This document shows, in pieces, positions 51,593-60,765 of a stretch of 64,000 nt of DNA. The translations under genes were made by a program, and so were the position numbers. Each line of letters begins with the position of its first letter. Positions within the stretch are counted from its first letter, which is position 1. The stretch covers positions 104,432-168,431 of the forward strand of contig JAEYVY010000005.1 in NCBI GenBank assembly GCA_023429375.1, in the 5' to 3' direction. A model generated the notes under the pieces. That model was not told where the DNA came from. It was given only the letters and a program-made list of their open reading frames with translations, and did not search any database. The DNA is from Bacteroidota bacterium. Its GTDB lineage: Bacteria; Bacteroidota; Bacteroidia; Bacteroidales; Tannerellaceae.

Positions 51593-52687
51593 ATGTCAAA
51601 AACTAAAGAAGAATTTATTGAAATCCTCTCCCATTTCCCATTGGAGGGAAAAGTCGGTACAGTAGCCCCTTTCGGAAACGGCCATATTAACGACACTTTG
51701 AAAGTATCCAATGAAGCGGATGAAATCGTTTACATTCTGCAACGTATCAACCATCACATTTTTACGAATGTGGATATGCTCCAAGGGAATATCGACAAGG
51801 TAACGAAACATATCCGTAAGAAATTAGAAGCCAGGGGCGAACAGGATATCAACAGAAAAGTCCTTACGTTTTTGCCTACAAACGATGGCAAACTTTATCA
51901 TTTCGATGGTGAAAGCTATTGGCGAGTTTGCTTGTTCATACCTCGCAGCCGCAGCTTCGAAGAGGTAACACCTGAGTATTCGTATGAAGCAGGGAAAGCT
52001 TTTGGCGATTTCCAATTTATGCTGTCCGACCTTCCGGAAGGAGCTTTAGGAGAGACTATTCCTAATTTCCATAATATGGAGTTCCGGCTGCAACAGTTCA
52101 GAGATGCGGTGAAAGCCGATGCCGTAGGACGCCTAGCTGAAGTGCAGAACCTGGTAGACGAAATTGAGAAACGCGCAAAAGCGATGTGTATTCAGGAAGA
52201 ACTATACAGAGAAGGTAAACTAACCAAACGCACCAATCACTGTGATACGAAGGTAAACAACATACTTTTTGATGAAGATGGTAAAGTATTGTGTGTTATT
52301 GATTTAGATACAGTTATGCCCGGATTCGTTTTGTCGGATATAGGCGATTTTATTCGTACCGGTGCAAATGCCGGAGCTGAAGACGACGAAGACCTGTCTC
52401 GCGTATTTGTTAATATGGAAATATTTAAAGCTTATACCCGCGGTTATATGAAGTCAGCCAAAGGATTCCTTACTCCAACGGAAATTGAGCTTCTTCCTTA
52501 CGGAGGACGACTGTTGACTTACATGCAAACTGTACGCTTCCTTACCGATTACATCAATGGGGATACGTATTACAAAATAAAATCACCGAATCACAACCTG
52601 ATCCGTACCAAAGCTCAATTTAAACTGCTTCAAAGTTTGGAAGAGCATGCGCAAGAGATGGACGCATTTATGAAAGAATGGCTATAA
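51593..52687 (+). CDS. Aminoglycoside-phosphotransferase-fold kinase, N-acetylhexosamine kinase-like
   Basis: 364 residues, cytoplasmic. Protein-kinase-like (APH) fold: N-lobe GNGHINDTLKVS and YILQRINHHIF; catalytic loop TNHCDTKVNNILFD (Asp218 as base, Asn for metal); metal aspartate in VIDLDTVMPGFVLSDIGDFIRTGAN. The length and motifs fit NahK, N-acetylhexosamine 1-kinase, which feeds GlcNAc/GalNAc from host glycans into nucleotide-sugar metabolism; other sugar or amine kinases cannot be excluded. Single-gene unit with a terminator 122 nt after the stop. Confidence 0.8.
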   Translation: MSKTKEEFIEILSHFPLEGKVGTVAPFGNGHINDTLKVSNEADEIVYILQRINHHIFTNVDMLQGNIDKVTKHIRKKLEARGEQDINRKVLTFLPTNDGKLYHFDGESYWRVCLFIPRSRSFEEVTPEYSYEAGKAFGDFQFMLSDLPEGALGETIPNFHNMEFRLQQFRDAVKADAVGRLAEVQNLVDEIEKRAKAMCIQEELYREGKLTKRTNHCDTKVNNILFDEDGKVLCVIDLDTVMPGFVLSDIGDFIRTGANAGAEDDEDLSRVFVNMEIFKAYTRGYMKSAKGFLTPTEIELLPYGGRLLTYMQTVRFLTDYINGDTYYKIKSPNHNLIRTKAQFKLLQSLEEHAQEMDAFMKEWL

Positions 52688-52809
52688 TACACGAAATGAA
52701 CATCTGGAATTCAGAGTTATAATCATTCTTATTACATAGAGTTGTCTAGAGGCCTTTACAACTTGACTATCAAAGCATAAGATTCATCTAAACAACTCAA
52801 AAGAACAAG

Positions 52810-52846
52810 ACCCCGGGCGTTTTCATAGACGTTCGGGGTATTTTTT
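52810..52846 (+). terminator. Terminator of the sugar-kinase-like gene (related to the 69-bp repeat)
   Basis: 11-bp stem (52810-52820 with 52829-52839, arm ACCCCGGGCGT, two G-U pairs on the plus strand), 8-nt loop, then TATTTTTT. The arm resembles copy 2 of the palindromic element (CCCCGAACG), as if a shortened member of the same family. Confidence 0.75.
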
Positions 52847-53073
52847 ATACTCCAGAAGGAATTTAAAAGGATTAATATACTTTCCTTTCAATATTCATAC
52901 CTTCATTGGATAATTAGGAGTGCATTTCATATTCATGGTATACTATCTGGATACTCCCCTCCTCTTTTTCTTTTGTACGATTTTTATCCTTTGCATTAAA
53001 AGTTTGTAATTGCCAAACAATTGACTCTTTGTGTTTTCACAAAACTTCATGCAATAGAATACGAATTATTCAT

Positions 53074-53081
53074 TAATTTTG
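53074..53081 (+). promoter_or_regulatory. Putative -7 box for ricT
   Basis: TAATTTTG matches TAnnTTTG, 40 nt upstream of the ATG. No clear -33. Confidence 0.45.
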
Positions 53082-53120
53082 TAAATTCAACCTATATTAT
53101 ATATATCATATATAAAAATA

Positions 53121-54554
53121 ATGAAGTTCAAACAATATAGAAGCTGTTGCAGCATGAGTGGAAAAGGATGCTGCAAAAAGCAAGATCATAAATTAAATAC
53201 ATACGATTGGTTATGCGATGTTCCGGATGCTGAAAAGGCAACGGACTTCGTTGAAGTTCAATTTAAAAACACAAGAAAAGGGTATTACCTGAACAACCAG
53301 AAACTTCCTCTGGTAAAAGGAGATATCGTAGCTGTTGAAGCAAGTCCGGGACATGATATAGGAACGGTAACCCTCACGGGAAAGCTTGTTTTGCTTCAGA
53401 TGAAGAAGAACAACGTACGTATGACCGACGAATCGGAAGCTAAGAAAGTATATCGTTTGGCGAAACCGGCCGATCTTGAAAAGTATGAGGAGGCTAAAGC
53501 CAAAGAAGACGCAACGATGATTCGCTCACGTCAGATTGCAGCCGATCTGGGATTGAACATGAAAATCGGTGATGTAGAATATCAGGGAGATGGTAATAAA
53601 GCTATCTTTTACTATATCGCAGACGAACGCGTAGACTTCAGACAGTTGATCAAAGTTTTGGCTGAGAATTTCCGTGTGCGCATCGAAATGAAACAGATTG
53701 GTGCTAGACAAGAAGCCGGAAGAATTGGGGGTATCGGTCCTTGTGGACGCGAGCTTTGCTGTTCAAAGTGGATGACTAGCTTTGTTTCGGTTGCTACCGG
53801 CGCTGCTCGTTATCAGGATATCTCGATGAATCCACAGAAACTGGCTGGTCAATGCGCTAAGTTAAAATGCTGCCTGAACTACGAAGTAGATGCTTATGTA
53901 GAAGCTCAGAAACGATTGCCTTCACGTGAGATAGTTCTGGAAACGAAAGACAACTCCTACTATCATTTCAAAACTGACGTATTCAAACGTGAGATAACCT
54001 ATTCAACCGACAAGTCATTTGCCGCCAACCTTGTTACGATCTCGGCCGACCGTGCCTTTGATGTAATCAATATGAATAAAAAGGGCAACAAGCCTTTATC
54101 TATTGAAGCGGATGCCAAACCGCAACCTCCGAAAAGAGATGCGATGGATATTCTGGGACAGGAAAGCGTAACTCGTTTTGACTCACCTAATCCTCCGAAG
54201 AAAAAGAAAAAGAAAGCCAAGAAAAACGGAGAAAACAAGGAGAACAAGGCAAATGCAGAAACGACTGACAACAATGTTCAGCTAAACAATAAGCCTAAGC
54301 CTCAAAAACCTGTTCAACAAAATCAGAATGAAGGTAATAAAGGAGAAGGCAAAAAAAATGAGGGTATTAGGTCTGAAGGTAAGAAACCTGAAAGCAATAG
54401 GCCTGAGGGTGATCGAAATAGACGTCCACCGTTTAATCGGAATAACCATGCTCGTCGAAAACCTGATGCAGGGAATAATAAGGATTCAGAAAACAATAAA
54501 CCCCGGATTAAAAATGCTGGAAATTCTTCGGATCAAAGCAATAAGAAAGATTAG
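53121..54554 (+). CDS. ricT: PSP1-domain protein, RicT/YaaT-like
   Basis: 477 residues, cytoplasmic. The PSP1 core (~40-290) has IGGIGPCGRELCCSKWM and AKLKCCLNYEVDAY, the cysteine set that binds Fe-S in the RicT/RicA/RicF complex of Bacillus, where it affects RNA processing and phosphorelay; the Bacteroidota role is less clear. N-terminal CCSMSGKGCCKKQDH adds more cysteines. The last ~120 residues are a low-complexity basic tail (KKKKKKAKKNGENKENK, NKGEGKKNEGIRSEGKKPE) unlike the Bacillus protein and probably disordered, perhaps nucleic-acid binding. It overlaps gldH by 41 nt. Confidence 0.9.
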   Translation: MKFKQYRSCCSMSGKGCCKKQDHKLNTYDWLCDVPDAEKATDFVEVQFKNTRKGYYLNNQKLPLVKGDIVAVEASPGHDIGTVTLTGKLVLLQMKKNNVRMTDESEAKKVYRLAKPADLEKYEEAKAKEDATMIRSRQIAADLGLNMKIGDVEYQGDGNKAIFYYIADERVDFRQLIKVLAENFRVRIEMKQIGARQEAGRIGGIGPCGRELCCSKWMTSFVSVATGAARYQDISMNPQKLAGQCAKLKCCLNYEVDAYVEAQKRLPSREIVLETKDNSYYHFKTDVFKREITYSTDKSFAANLVTISADRAFDVINMNKKGNKPLSIEADAKPQPPKRDAMDILGQESVTRFDSPNPPKKKKKKAKKNGENKENKANAETTDNNVQLNNKPKPQKPVQQNQNEGNKGEGKKNEGIRSEGKKPESNRPEGDRNRRPPFNRNNHARRKPDAGNNKDSENNKPRIKNAGNSSDQSNKKD

Positions 54555-55035
54555 TTTGTTATTTTGTGTCGGATTCTTTCTGCAATCCTGTAACTACGAT
54601 GTTCTCTATGATCAATATCAGATCATAGAGAATACCGTATGGGAAAAGGATAAAGAATACTATTTTACATTTATGGTTGAAGACATAGATGTACCCTATG
54701 ATATTACATTGGAAATAAGGAATAACAATCAATATCCTTACCAAAACCTCTGGCTTTTCTATGGCGAAGAACGTCCGGTTGGTGCATTAAAAAGGGATAC
54801 GGTTGAATGTGTTCTGGCCGATGACTATGGAAAATGGTATGGTCAGGGGATTTCATTGTTCCAATTGAGTATTCCTCTTCGACAGAATTACCGCTTTACC
54901 CACAAAGGACAATATACGTTTAGCTTCCGACAGGGTATGCGCAACGATGAACTCAAAGGAATTCAGGAAATCGGATTGAAAGTAATGAAATCGGTTAATG
55001 CTCCCGCCTCGACGAATCCAAACGAAGAAAGATAA
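54514..55035 (+). CDS. gldH: Gliding-motility-type lipoprotein GldH
   Basis: 173 residues from the ATG at 54514, which gives a lipoprotein signal MLEILRIKAIRKISLLFCVGFFLQSC (Cys at 26). The frame continues 62 codons upstream, but that part is the repeat-rich ricT tail read in another frame, so I reject it. The body is a beta-sandwich (YYFTFMVEDIDVPYDITLEIRNNNQYPYQNLWLFY, KWYGQGISLFQLSIPLRQNYRF) typical of GldH. In non-gliding Bacteroidales GldH persists beside ricT; its role there is unclear. Overlaps ricT by 41 nt and rodA, convergently, by 41 nt. Confidence 0.88.
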   Translation: MLEILRIKAIRKISLLFCVGFFLQSCNYDVLYDQYQIIENTVWEKDKEYYFTFMVEDIDVPYDITLEIRNNNQYPYQNLWLFYGEERPVGALKRDTVECVLADDYGKWYGQGISLFQLSIPLRQNYRFTHKGQYTFSFRQGMRNDELKGIQEIGLKVMKSVNAPASTNPNEER

Positions 55036-56440
55036 ATAAGAGTATCGTAAAGCCCCATAAGGAAGAGCCTCCATAGCTAAAGAACGGCAATGGAATCCCA
55101 ATCACTGGGGTAAGCCCCAGCACCATCCCTATATTGATGACGAGGTGGAACAGAAATATGGAAGCCACACTATATCCGTAGATTCTGGCAAAGGCTGTCT
55201 GCTGACGTTCGGATAATTGAATCAGACGTATTATTAAAGAGGCAAATAGCAGGATGACAAATGTAGATCCAATAAAGCCTTGCTCCTCACCGATCGTACA
55301 GAAAATAAAATCGGTATCTTGCTCGGGCACATACTTCAACTTTGTCTGCGTTCCGTTAAGGAAGCCCTTACCGGTAAATCCACCTGATCCGATAGCAATC
55401 TTCGATTGGTTTACATTATAACCGGCACCGGTAGGATCGTCTTCCAGACCTAATGATACTTTTATACGTACTTGCTGATGCGGCTCAAGTATATTATTGA
55501 ACACATATTCTATTGAAAACATAAAGGCCAATGAGGCTAATGCAAAGAAGGCTACCAACGCATATCTCATCATCCAAGACTTGATTGCCACAAAAAACAA
55601 ATAGCAACATAGGGCTAATGTCAGACCTAATGCAATCCAGAAAAAGTTTACCGGCATCAAAAACGAAACGAAGTAAGCAATCAAGAAGGCCACACCGATT
55701 ATAGAAGATATCCAGTAAAGCGTTTTCTTACTTTTGCTGCCTCTAATCGTTAGGATCGTTGTAATCGCCAGAATCATCAACGTGACAATCAATTCGCCTA
55801 ATGGGGTGATCCCGATAATTACGTCAAGGAATTTCATGTTGGTGACGAAAAACAAAACAGCACAGCATCCTATCAGCAAGATATTACCCGGCATTCCCTC
55901 GCGATAAAGCACAAGGAAAAAAGCAAGATAAACCAAGGCCGAACCTGTTTCTTTTTGAAGCAGAATACAGACCATCGGCAAAAATATTAAGAACAAAGCT
56001 GTGGTATAACTCTTAAAGGTTGTCAATCTAAAGCCATATTGACTCATATATTTGGAAACCGCCAATGCTGTGGCAAACTTAGCAAACTCAGCAGGTTGCA
56101 AACGGACAGGTCCAAGTACTAACCACGAGCGTGAACCCTTGATCTCCGGAGCCATAAATATGGTGGCAATCAGCAGAAGAATAATGACAAAATAAATCAG
56201 ATAGCCAAAGACATCAAAGAAATCGTTGTCTAGCATCATAATCACAAAAATAATTACGACAGATAAACCTATCCATAGTAATTGCGAACCAGGACGACCA
56301 GACACATCAAACAGACTCATACTGTCCCACTCATAGCTGGCACCACAAATCGTAAACCAACCGGCAATAACCATAAGCGCATAAAATAGGATAGTTATCC
56401 AGTCAATCGATTTCCATATGCTATCTCTTCTAGTAGACAT
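54995..56440 (-). CDS. rodA: Rod shape-determining SEDS glycosyltransferase RodA
   Basis: 481 residues, ten or so transmembrane helices. SEDS-family peptidoglycan polymerase working with class B PBP2 and MreBCD to elongate the rod. Signature SRSWLVLGPVRLQPAEFAKFATALAVSKYM contains the family motif around the catalytic loop; the C-terminal EQGFIGSTFVILLFASLIIRL and VINIGMVLGLTPVIGIPLPFFSYGGSSL are SEDS hallmarks. Longer than E. coli RodA because of an extra loop region around residues 200-330. Its start overlaps the end of pbp2 by 11 nt. Confidence 0.95.
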   Translation of the reverse strand: MSTRRDSIWKSIDWITILFYALMVIAGWFTICGASYEWDSMSLFDVSGRPGSQLLWIGLSVVIIFVIMMLDNDFFDVFGYLIYFVIILLLIATIFMAPEIKGSRSWLVLGPVRLQPAEFAKFATALAVSKYMSQYGFRLTTFKSYTTALFLIFLPMVCILLQKETGSALVYLAFFLVLYREGMPGNILLIGCCAVLFFVTNMKFLDVIIGITPLGELIVTLMILAITTILTIRGSKSKKTLYWISSIIGVAFLIAYFVSFLMPVNFFWIALGLTLALCCYLFFVAIKSWMMRYALVAFFALASLAFMFSIEYVFNNILEPHQQVRIKVSLGLEDDPTGAGYNVNQSKIAIGSGGFTGKGFLNGTQTKLKYVPEQDTDFIFCTIGEEQGFIGSTFVILLFASLIIRLIQLSERQQTAFARIYGYSVASIFLFHLVINIGMVLGLTPVIGIPLPFFSYGGSSLWGFTILLFIFLRLDSSRREH

Positions 56441-58286
56441 TTGTAGGAGTTATCACCGCGTTAATTATATATTCTTCTGTATACTTGCTGGCATCTGAAA
56501 TGGTACCTGTCAAGTATTTCTCAAGCATTAGCTTTCCAATTGGCACGGCATAAGTTGCACCAAAACCTGCATTTTCAATAAATACAGAAATAGCTACCTG
56601 AGGTTTATCCATAGGAGCAAATCCCATAAATGCAGAGTGGTCCTTACCTGCCGGGTTTTCTACTGTTCCGGTTTTACCACATACTTCAATTCCGGGAAGG
56701 GCTGCACCACGGCAAGTACCTCCCACAACAGCCATGCGCATTCCTTCAACTGTCAAGTCGTAATGAGACTTGTCAATTGTAGTATATCTTTTCTTTGTAT
56801 ATAACGTATCCAATGGCGTATCTTGTATCTCTTTCACCACATGAGGGGTAATGAAATAGCCACGGTTTGCTATGGTAGCTGATAAATTACAGATTTGTAA
56901 AGGTGTGGCCAGAATTTCTCCTTGTCCTATGGCAATTGAGATAATCGTGCTCGAATTCCATCTTTTATGATAGGCCTTGTCGTATGTCATGCTATTAGGA
57001 ATATACCCGCGATTCTCTCCGGGTAGATCTAATCCCAACTTATAACCATAGCCCATACTCACGATATGGTTCTTCCAAACTTCAAAAGCTTCTTGTACAT
57101 TGGGATATCGCTTACGACTATCCAACAAATCACGCAACCCCCAGCAGAAGTAAGCATTACATGACGTGGCTAATGCACCAACCAAGTTGGTAGGAGACGG
57201 ATGCCAGTGACATGCGGGCTTACCGTTTCTAAAAGGATAACCGTGTACACAGGTATATAGGGTCTGTGAATTAATGACCCTTTCTTGAAGGAATACCAGT
57301 CCTTGAGCCGGCTTAAATGTAGAACCAGGCGAATAGGCGGCCATAAAGGCACGACTATAAAGAGGTTTATTGGGATCGGCCTCTAACAGCTTATGATTGT
57401 TTCCGCGCTGACGACCAACAAGTATACCCGGATCAAAAGTAGGCGATGAAACCATACATAACACTTCTCCGGTTGAAGGCTCTATCATCACAATTGCACC
57501 CAATTTGTTTTGCATGAGTTTCTCACCATACGCCTGAAGATCCATATCTATCGATAAAGTAAGGTTCTTACCTGAAACAGGTGCCACATCATGCTTTCCA
57601 TCTTCATAACGGCCTTTTATACGTCCGTGGGCATCGCGCAATAGAATCTCAATTCCTTTCTCGCCTCTTAAATATTTCTCATAAGAACGTTCAACCCCTG
57701 TTCGTCCGGTATGATCCCCTCGAACATAATAGCTGTCTTCTTCCATATCATATTTATCAACCTCGCCAACGCCTCCTAAAATATGAGCTCCATAAGGATA
57801 TTCATATTCACGGATCGTTCGATTACGAATATAGAATCCAGGAAACTTATATAGCTTTTCTTGCAAAGCTCCATATTCCTGAGCGGAAAGCTGATTCATG
57901 AAAACCTGAGGCACATAGGATGAATAACCCGGATTCAACCTCCGGTTTTTGATTTCTTCAATTCGTTTGATAAAGATTTCCTTAGTGATACCCAACACAT
58001 CACAAAAGTCGGTCGTATCAAAAGGTTCCACTTCACGCATGATCATCATCACATCGTAAGCCGGCTGATTATACACCAACAACTTGCCATTTCTGTCGTA
58101 GATGATACCTCGCGAAGGATAGAGGGTTTTATTGAGAAACGCATTATTATCTGCCCAAGCTTTGTAATCATTGTCTATAACTTGCAAATAAAACAATCTG
58201 ATAATAAATACAATGACAATAACAACAACAGATGCAATCAATACGTAGCGTCTGTTGGAAAGATTATATTTCGTGTTATTCTGCAT
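56430..58286 (-). CDS. mrdA: Penicillin-binding protein 2 (class B transpeptidase)
   Basis: 618 residues. Single N-terminal membrane anchor (~15-33), dimerisation/pedestal domain (~50-240), transpeptidase domain with Ser322 and Lys325 in GSTFK, Ser375-Cys376-Asn377, and Lys538-Thr-Gly in CGKTGT. Cross-links peptidoglycan in the elongasome and is the likely target of mecillinam-type beta-lactams. Overlaps mreD by 11 nt upstream and rodA by 11 nt downstream. Confidence 0.96.
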   Translation of the reverse strand: MQNNTKYNLSNRRYVLIASVVVIVIVFIIRLFYLQVIDNDYKAWADNNAFLNKTLYPSRGIIYDRNGKLLVYNQPAYDVMMIMREVEPFDTTDFCDVLGITKEIFIKRIEEIKNRRLNPGYSSYVPQVFMNQLSAQEYGALQEKLYKFPGFYIRNRTIREYEYPYGAHILGGVGEVDKYDMEEDSYYVRGDHTGRTGVERSYEKYLRGEKGIEILLRDAHGRIKGRYEDGKHDVAPVSGKNLTLSIDMDLQAYGEKLMQNKLGAIVMIEPSTGEVLCMVSSPTFDPGILVGRQRGNNHKLLEADPNKPLYSRAFMAAYSPGSTFKPAQGLVFLQERVINSQTLYTCVHGYPFRNGKPACHWHPSPTNLVGALATSCNAYFCWGLRDLLDSRKRYPNVQEAFEVWKNHIVSMGYGYKLGLDLPGENRGYIPNSMTYDKAYHKRWNSSTIISIAIGQGEILATPLQICNLSATIANRGYFITPHVVKEIQDTPLDTLYTKKRYTTIDKSHYDLTVEGMRMAVVGGTCRGAALPGIEVCGKTGTVENPAGKDHSAFMGFAPMDKPQVAISVFIENAGFGATYAVPIGKLMLEKYLTGTISDASKYTEEYIINAVITPTNVY

Positions 58287-58794
58287 TCTTTACGGCCTCC
58301 ATATTAAAGGCTTCAACAATAGCAATCAGGATTACACTTAACAATGTGCTCGAGAGAATACGAATAGCTAAGAACAAGGGATCAAAAAGTGTCAATGATT
58401 CAACGAGGAATAATACGACTTGATGTAAAAAGACAAATAAAAAGGTGTAACGCAGAAAACCGGGTACGCCAAAAACAGCATAGGATGGGAAAACACCCTC
58501 TACTAAATCTTTACCAATCAAGAATCGTATCATTGCCGCTCTATAGAATCCGACGAAGGTACATGCTGCAGCATGCATTCCGGGTGTATTCGAAAAAATA
58601 TCAATCGTCAATCCGGTTAAAAAAGAAAGAATAAGTATAGTCGATTTTGATACACCAACAGGTAACTTAAGGAGGAAGTACAAATACAAGAAAGGTGTAG
58701 CTATTCTGAGATAGTATACATTGTTCAGTATCAATACCTGTATCAATACGAATACAATGAAGTATATAACTCCTCTAATAATACTATTTATCAT
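58276..58794 (-). CDS. mreD: Rod shape-determining protein MreD
   Basis: 172 residues with about six hydrophobic helices (IIRGVIYFIVFVLIQVLILNN first). Inner-membrane scaffold linking MreC to the SEDS/PBP2 pair. The sequence is poorly conserved in the family; the call rests on topology, length and place between mreC and pbp2. Overlaps both neighbours by 11 nt (junctions ATGATAAATAG and ATGCAGAATAA). Confidence 0.92.
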   Translation of the reverse strand: MINSIIRGVIYFIVFVLIQVLILNNVYYLRIATPFLYLYFLLKLPVGVSKSTILILSFLTGLTIDIFSNTPGMHAAACTFVGFYRAAMIRFLIGKDLVEGVFPSYAVFGVPGFLRYTFLFVFLHQVVLFLVESLTLFDPLFLAIRILSSTLLSVILIAIVEAFNMEAVKNAE

Positions 58795-59644
58795 ATACTC
58801 CTCCTTCCTTTTCTACTTGCCTTTGTTCTTGCTGTCTGTAATTGCGCAACACACGAACATTTGTAAGTGATGTAAAATCAGTAGACAACTTAACCTCGAG
58901 AGTATAGAAGTTATCATCCTTCTCTTTCTCAAAAGAATGAATGGTACCCACTATAATTCCGGAAGGGAAAATGGTAGAGAAACCACTGGTCACAATCGTA
59001 TCTCCCTGATGAAACTCAACATGCCTTGGTAACTGTTCCAAATTTGCATATTGAATACTTCGGCCATTCCATGTCATCGATCCGAAATAACTATTGCCTT
59101 TTACTTTACAACTGAGTTTAAATTTCGGATTGAGTACAGGAATAATGACCGCCATATGATCAGAAACAGTAGAGACTACCCCTACTATTCCTTTATTAGA
59201 CACCACACCCATATCCGGCAAGATGCCATCTTTTTTCCCTTTATCAATCGTTATGAAATTGGATAGATAACTTACGCTGTTATTTATCACCTTCGCCATA
59301 ACAAAATCGTAAGGGAAAGATTGTTCGGTCGAATCCGGTGCAAACCCACGAAATAAAACAGTATCCGCCTGCAGCGTTTCCAATTTTTCCTGAAGCTGTA
59401 GCAACTCCATCTCAAGCTGACCATTGCGCTCTGATAGATCACGATTGATCTCTTTCAAATCTAAGTAAGAGGCAACAGCCCCTGTGACCGAAGCGATACG
59501 CCCGGTTATGACATTAGCCGAACTAAAGATTATATTCCTTTGAAACGCATTATTTTGATAAATGAGTACAAAGGAAATAATCTCTAGTAGAATAAATAAA
59601 AACCAATGTCTTTTGCTAACCAGAAACTCGAGCAGTTTACGCAT
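58784..59644 (-). CDS. mreC: Rod shape-determining protein MreC
   Basis: 286 residues. N-terminal membrane helix (~12-30), a coiled coil (~65-95: LKEINRDLSERNGQLEMELLQLQEKLETLQ), then two beta-barrel domains (VSYLSNFITIDKGKKDGILPDMGVVSNKGIVGVVSTVSD, GDTIVTSGFSTIFPSGIIVGTI). Periplasmic part organises the elongation machinery. 81 nt after mreB. Confidence 0.94.
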   Translation of the reverse strand: MRKLLEFLVSKRHWFLFILLEIISFVLIYQNNAFQRNIIFSSANVITGRIASVTGAVASYLDLKEINRDLSERNGQLEMELLQLQEKLETLQADTVLFRGFAPDSTEQSFPYDFVMAKVINNSVSYLSNFITIDKGKKDGILPDMGVVSNKGIVGVVSTVSDHMAVIIPVLNPKFKLSCKVKGNSYFGSMTWNGRSIQYANLEQLPRHVEFHQGDTIVTSGFSTIFPSGIIVGTIHSFEKEKDDNFYTLEVKLSTDFTSLTNVRVLRNYRQQEQRQVEKEGGVYDK

Positions 59645-59725
59645 ACTATCCTATATATTTGCTGCCAAACAACCGGTAGTCGACAAAAATCTCATCGATT
59701 GTCAACAGGCAACTGCACTGTCCGA

Positions 59726-60745
59726 TTATCGAATAAGGAAATTAAATTTATCAATATTCTTTAATGCAATACCTGTTCCTTTTGCCACGGCATGAAGTGG
59801 ATCTTCAGCTATATGGAACTTTATATTAATCTTATCGGTCAGACGCTTGTCTAATCCGCGCATCAATGCGCCACCTCCGGCAAGATATATACCGTTTCTT
59901 ACGATATCAGCATAAAGTTCGGGTGGTGTTTGCTCAAGCGCGCTTAAGATTGCTGCTTCCATTTTAGAAATGGATTTTTCAAGACAGTGTGCAATCTCCT
60001 GATAAGACACAGGGACTTCCATTGGTAAAGCTGTCATCTGATTAGGACCATGAACGATATAATCTTCGGGTGGGTTTTCCAAAGAAGTCAAGGCTGATCC
60101 GACATTAATCTTAATAAGTTCAGCTGTTCTCTCCCCTACTTTCACGTTATGCTGTCTGCGCATATATTCCATGATATCTGCAGTCAAATCGTCACCCGCA
60201 ATACGGATGGATTTGTTTGAGACGATACCACCTAATGAAATAACAGCGATTTCGGTAGTACCACCACCTATATCTACAATCATATTTCCTTCAGGAGCTT
60301 CCACGTCAATACCGATACCGATAGCTGCAGCCATGGGCTCATAAATCATATAGACTTCACGTCCACCTGCATGTTCAGCTGAATCACGTACGGCACGTAA
60401 CTCCACTTCCGTACTTCCGGAGGGGATACATACTACGATTCTAAGTGAAGGTGTAAACCAACGGCTACGTGGGTTGATCATTTTAATCATCCCGCGAATC
60501 ATTTGTTCGGCTGCAAAGAAATTTGCAATCACACCATCTCTTAGCGGACGTATGGTCCGTATATTTTCATGTGTCTTACCATGCATTTGTCTGGCTTTTT
60601 CACCAACAGCCAGCACTTTATCTGTTCTTCTGTCCAAAGCGACTACGGAGGGCTCGTCAACTACGATTTTACCATTTGAGATAATTATCGTATTCGCTGT
60701 ACCTAAATCAATCGCAATCTCTTGTGTAAAAGAGAATAATCCCAT
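59726..60745 (-). CDS. mreB: Actin-like cell-shape protein MreB
   Basis: 339 residues. Forms membrane-bound ATP-dependent filaments guiding side-wall synthesis. Phosphate loops: IAIDLGTANTII near the N-terminus, IVDIGGGTTEIAVISLGGIV and YLAGGGALMRGLDKRL. Length is that of standard MreB. It starts 20 nt after purH, an operon link between purine synthesis and cell-shape genes that recurs in Bacteroidales. Confidence 0.97.
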   Translation of the reverse strand: MGLFSFTQEIAIDLGTANTIIISNGKIVVDEPSVVALDRRTDKVLAVGEKARQMHGKTHENIRTIRPLRDGVIANFFAAEQMIRGMIKMINPRSRWFTPSLRIVVCIPSGSTEVELRAVRDSAEHAGGREVYMIYEPMAAAIGIGIDVEAPEGNMIVDIGGGTTEIAVISLGGIVSNKSIRIAGDDLTADIMEYMRRQHNVKVGERTAELIKINVGSALTSLENPPEDYIVHGPNQMTALPMEVPVSYQEIAHCLEKSISKMEAAILSALEQTPPELYADIVRNGIYLAGGGALMRGLDKRLTDKINIKFHIAEDPLHAVAKGTGIALKNIDKFNFLIR

Positions 60746-60765
60746 CGTTTCTTTTCTTTACAAAA

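Larger units (their letters stand above)
52688..53120 (+). other. 433-nt intergenic region with terminator and AT-rich promoter zone
   Basis: Holds a terminator at 52810-52846, then AT-rich sequence with a -7 box (53074-53081) and an AT-only run just before ricT. No gene is supported in it. Confidence 0.6.

Noticed and set aside
54328..54513. 62-codon N-terminal extension of gldH
   Set aside because: It is the repetitive ricT tail read in another frame; only the ATG at 54514 gives a lipoprotein signal peptide.
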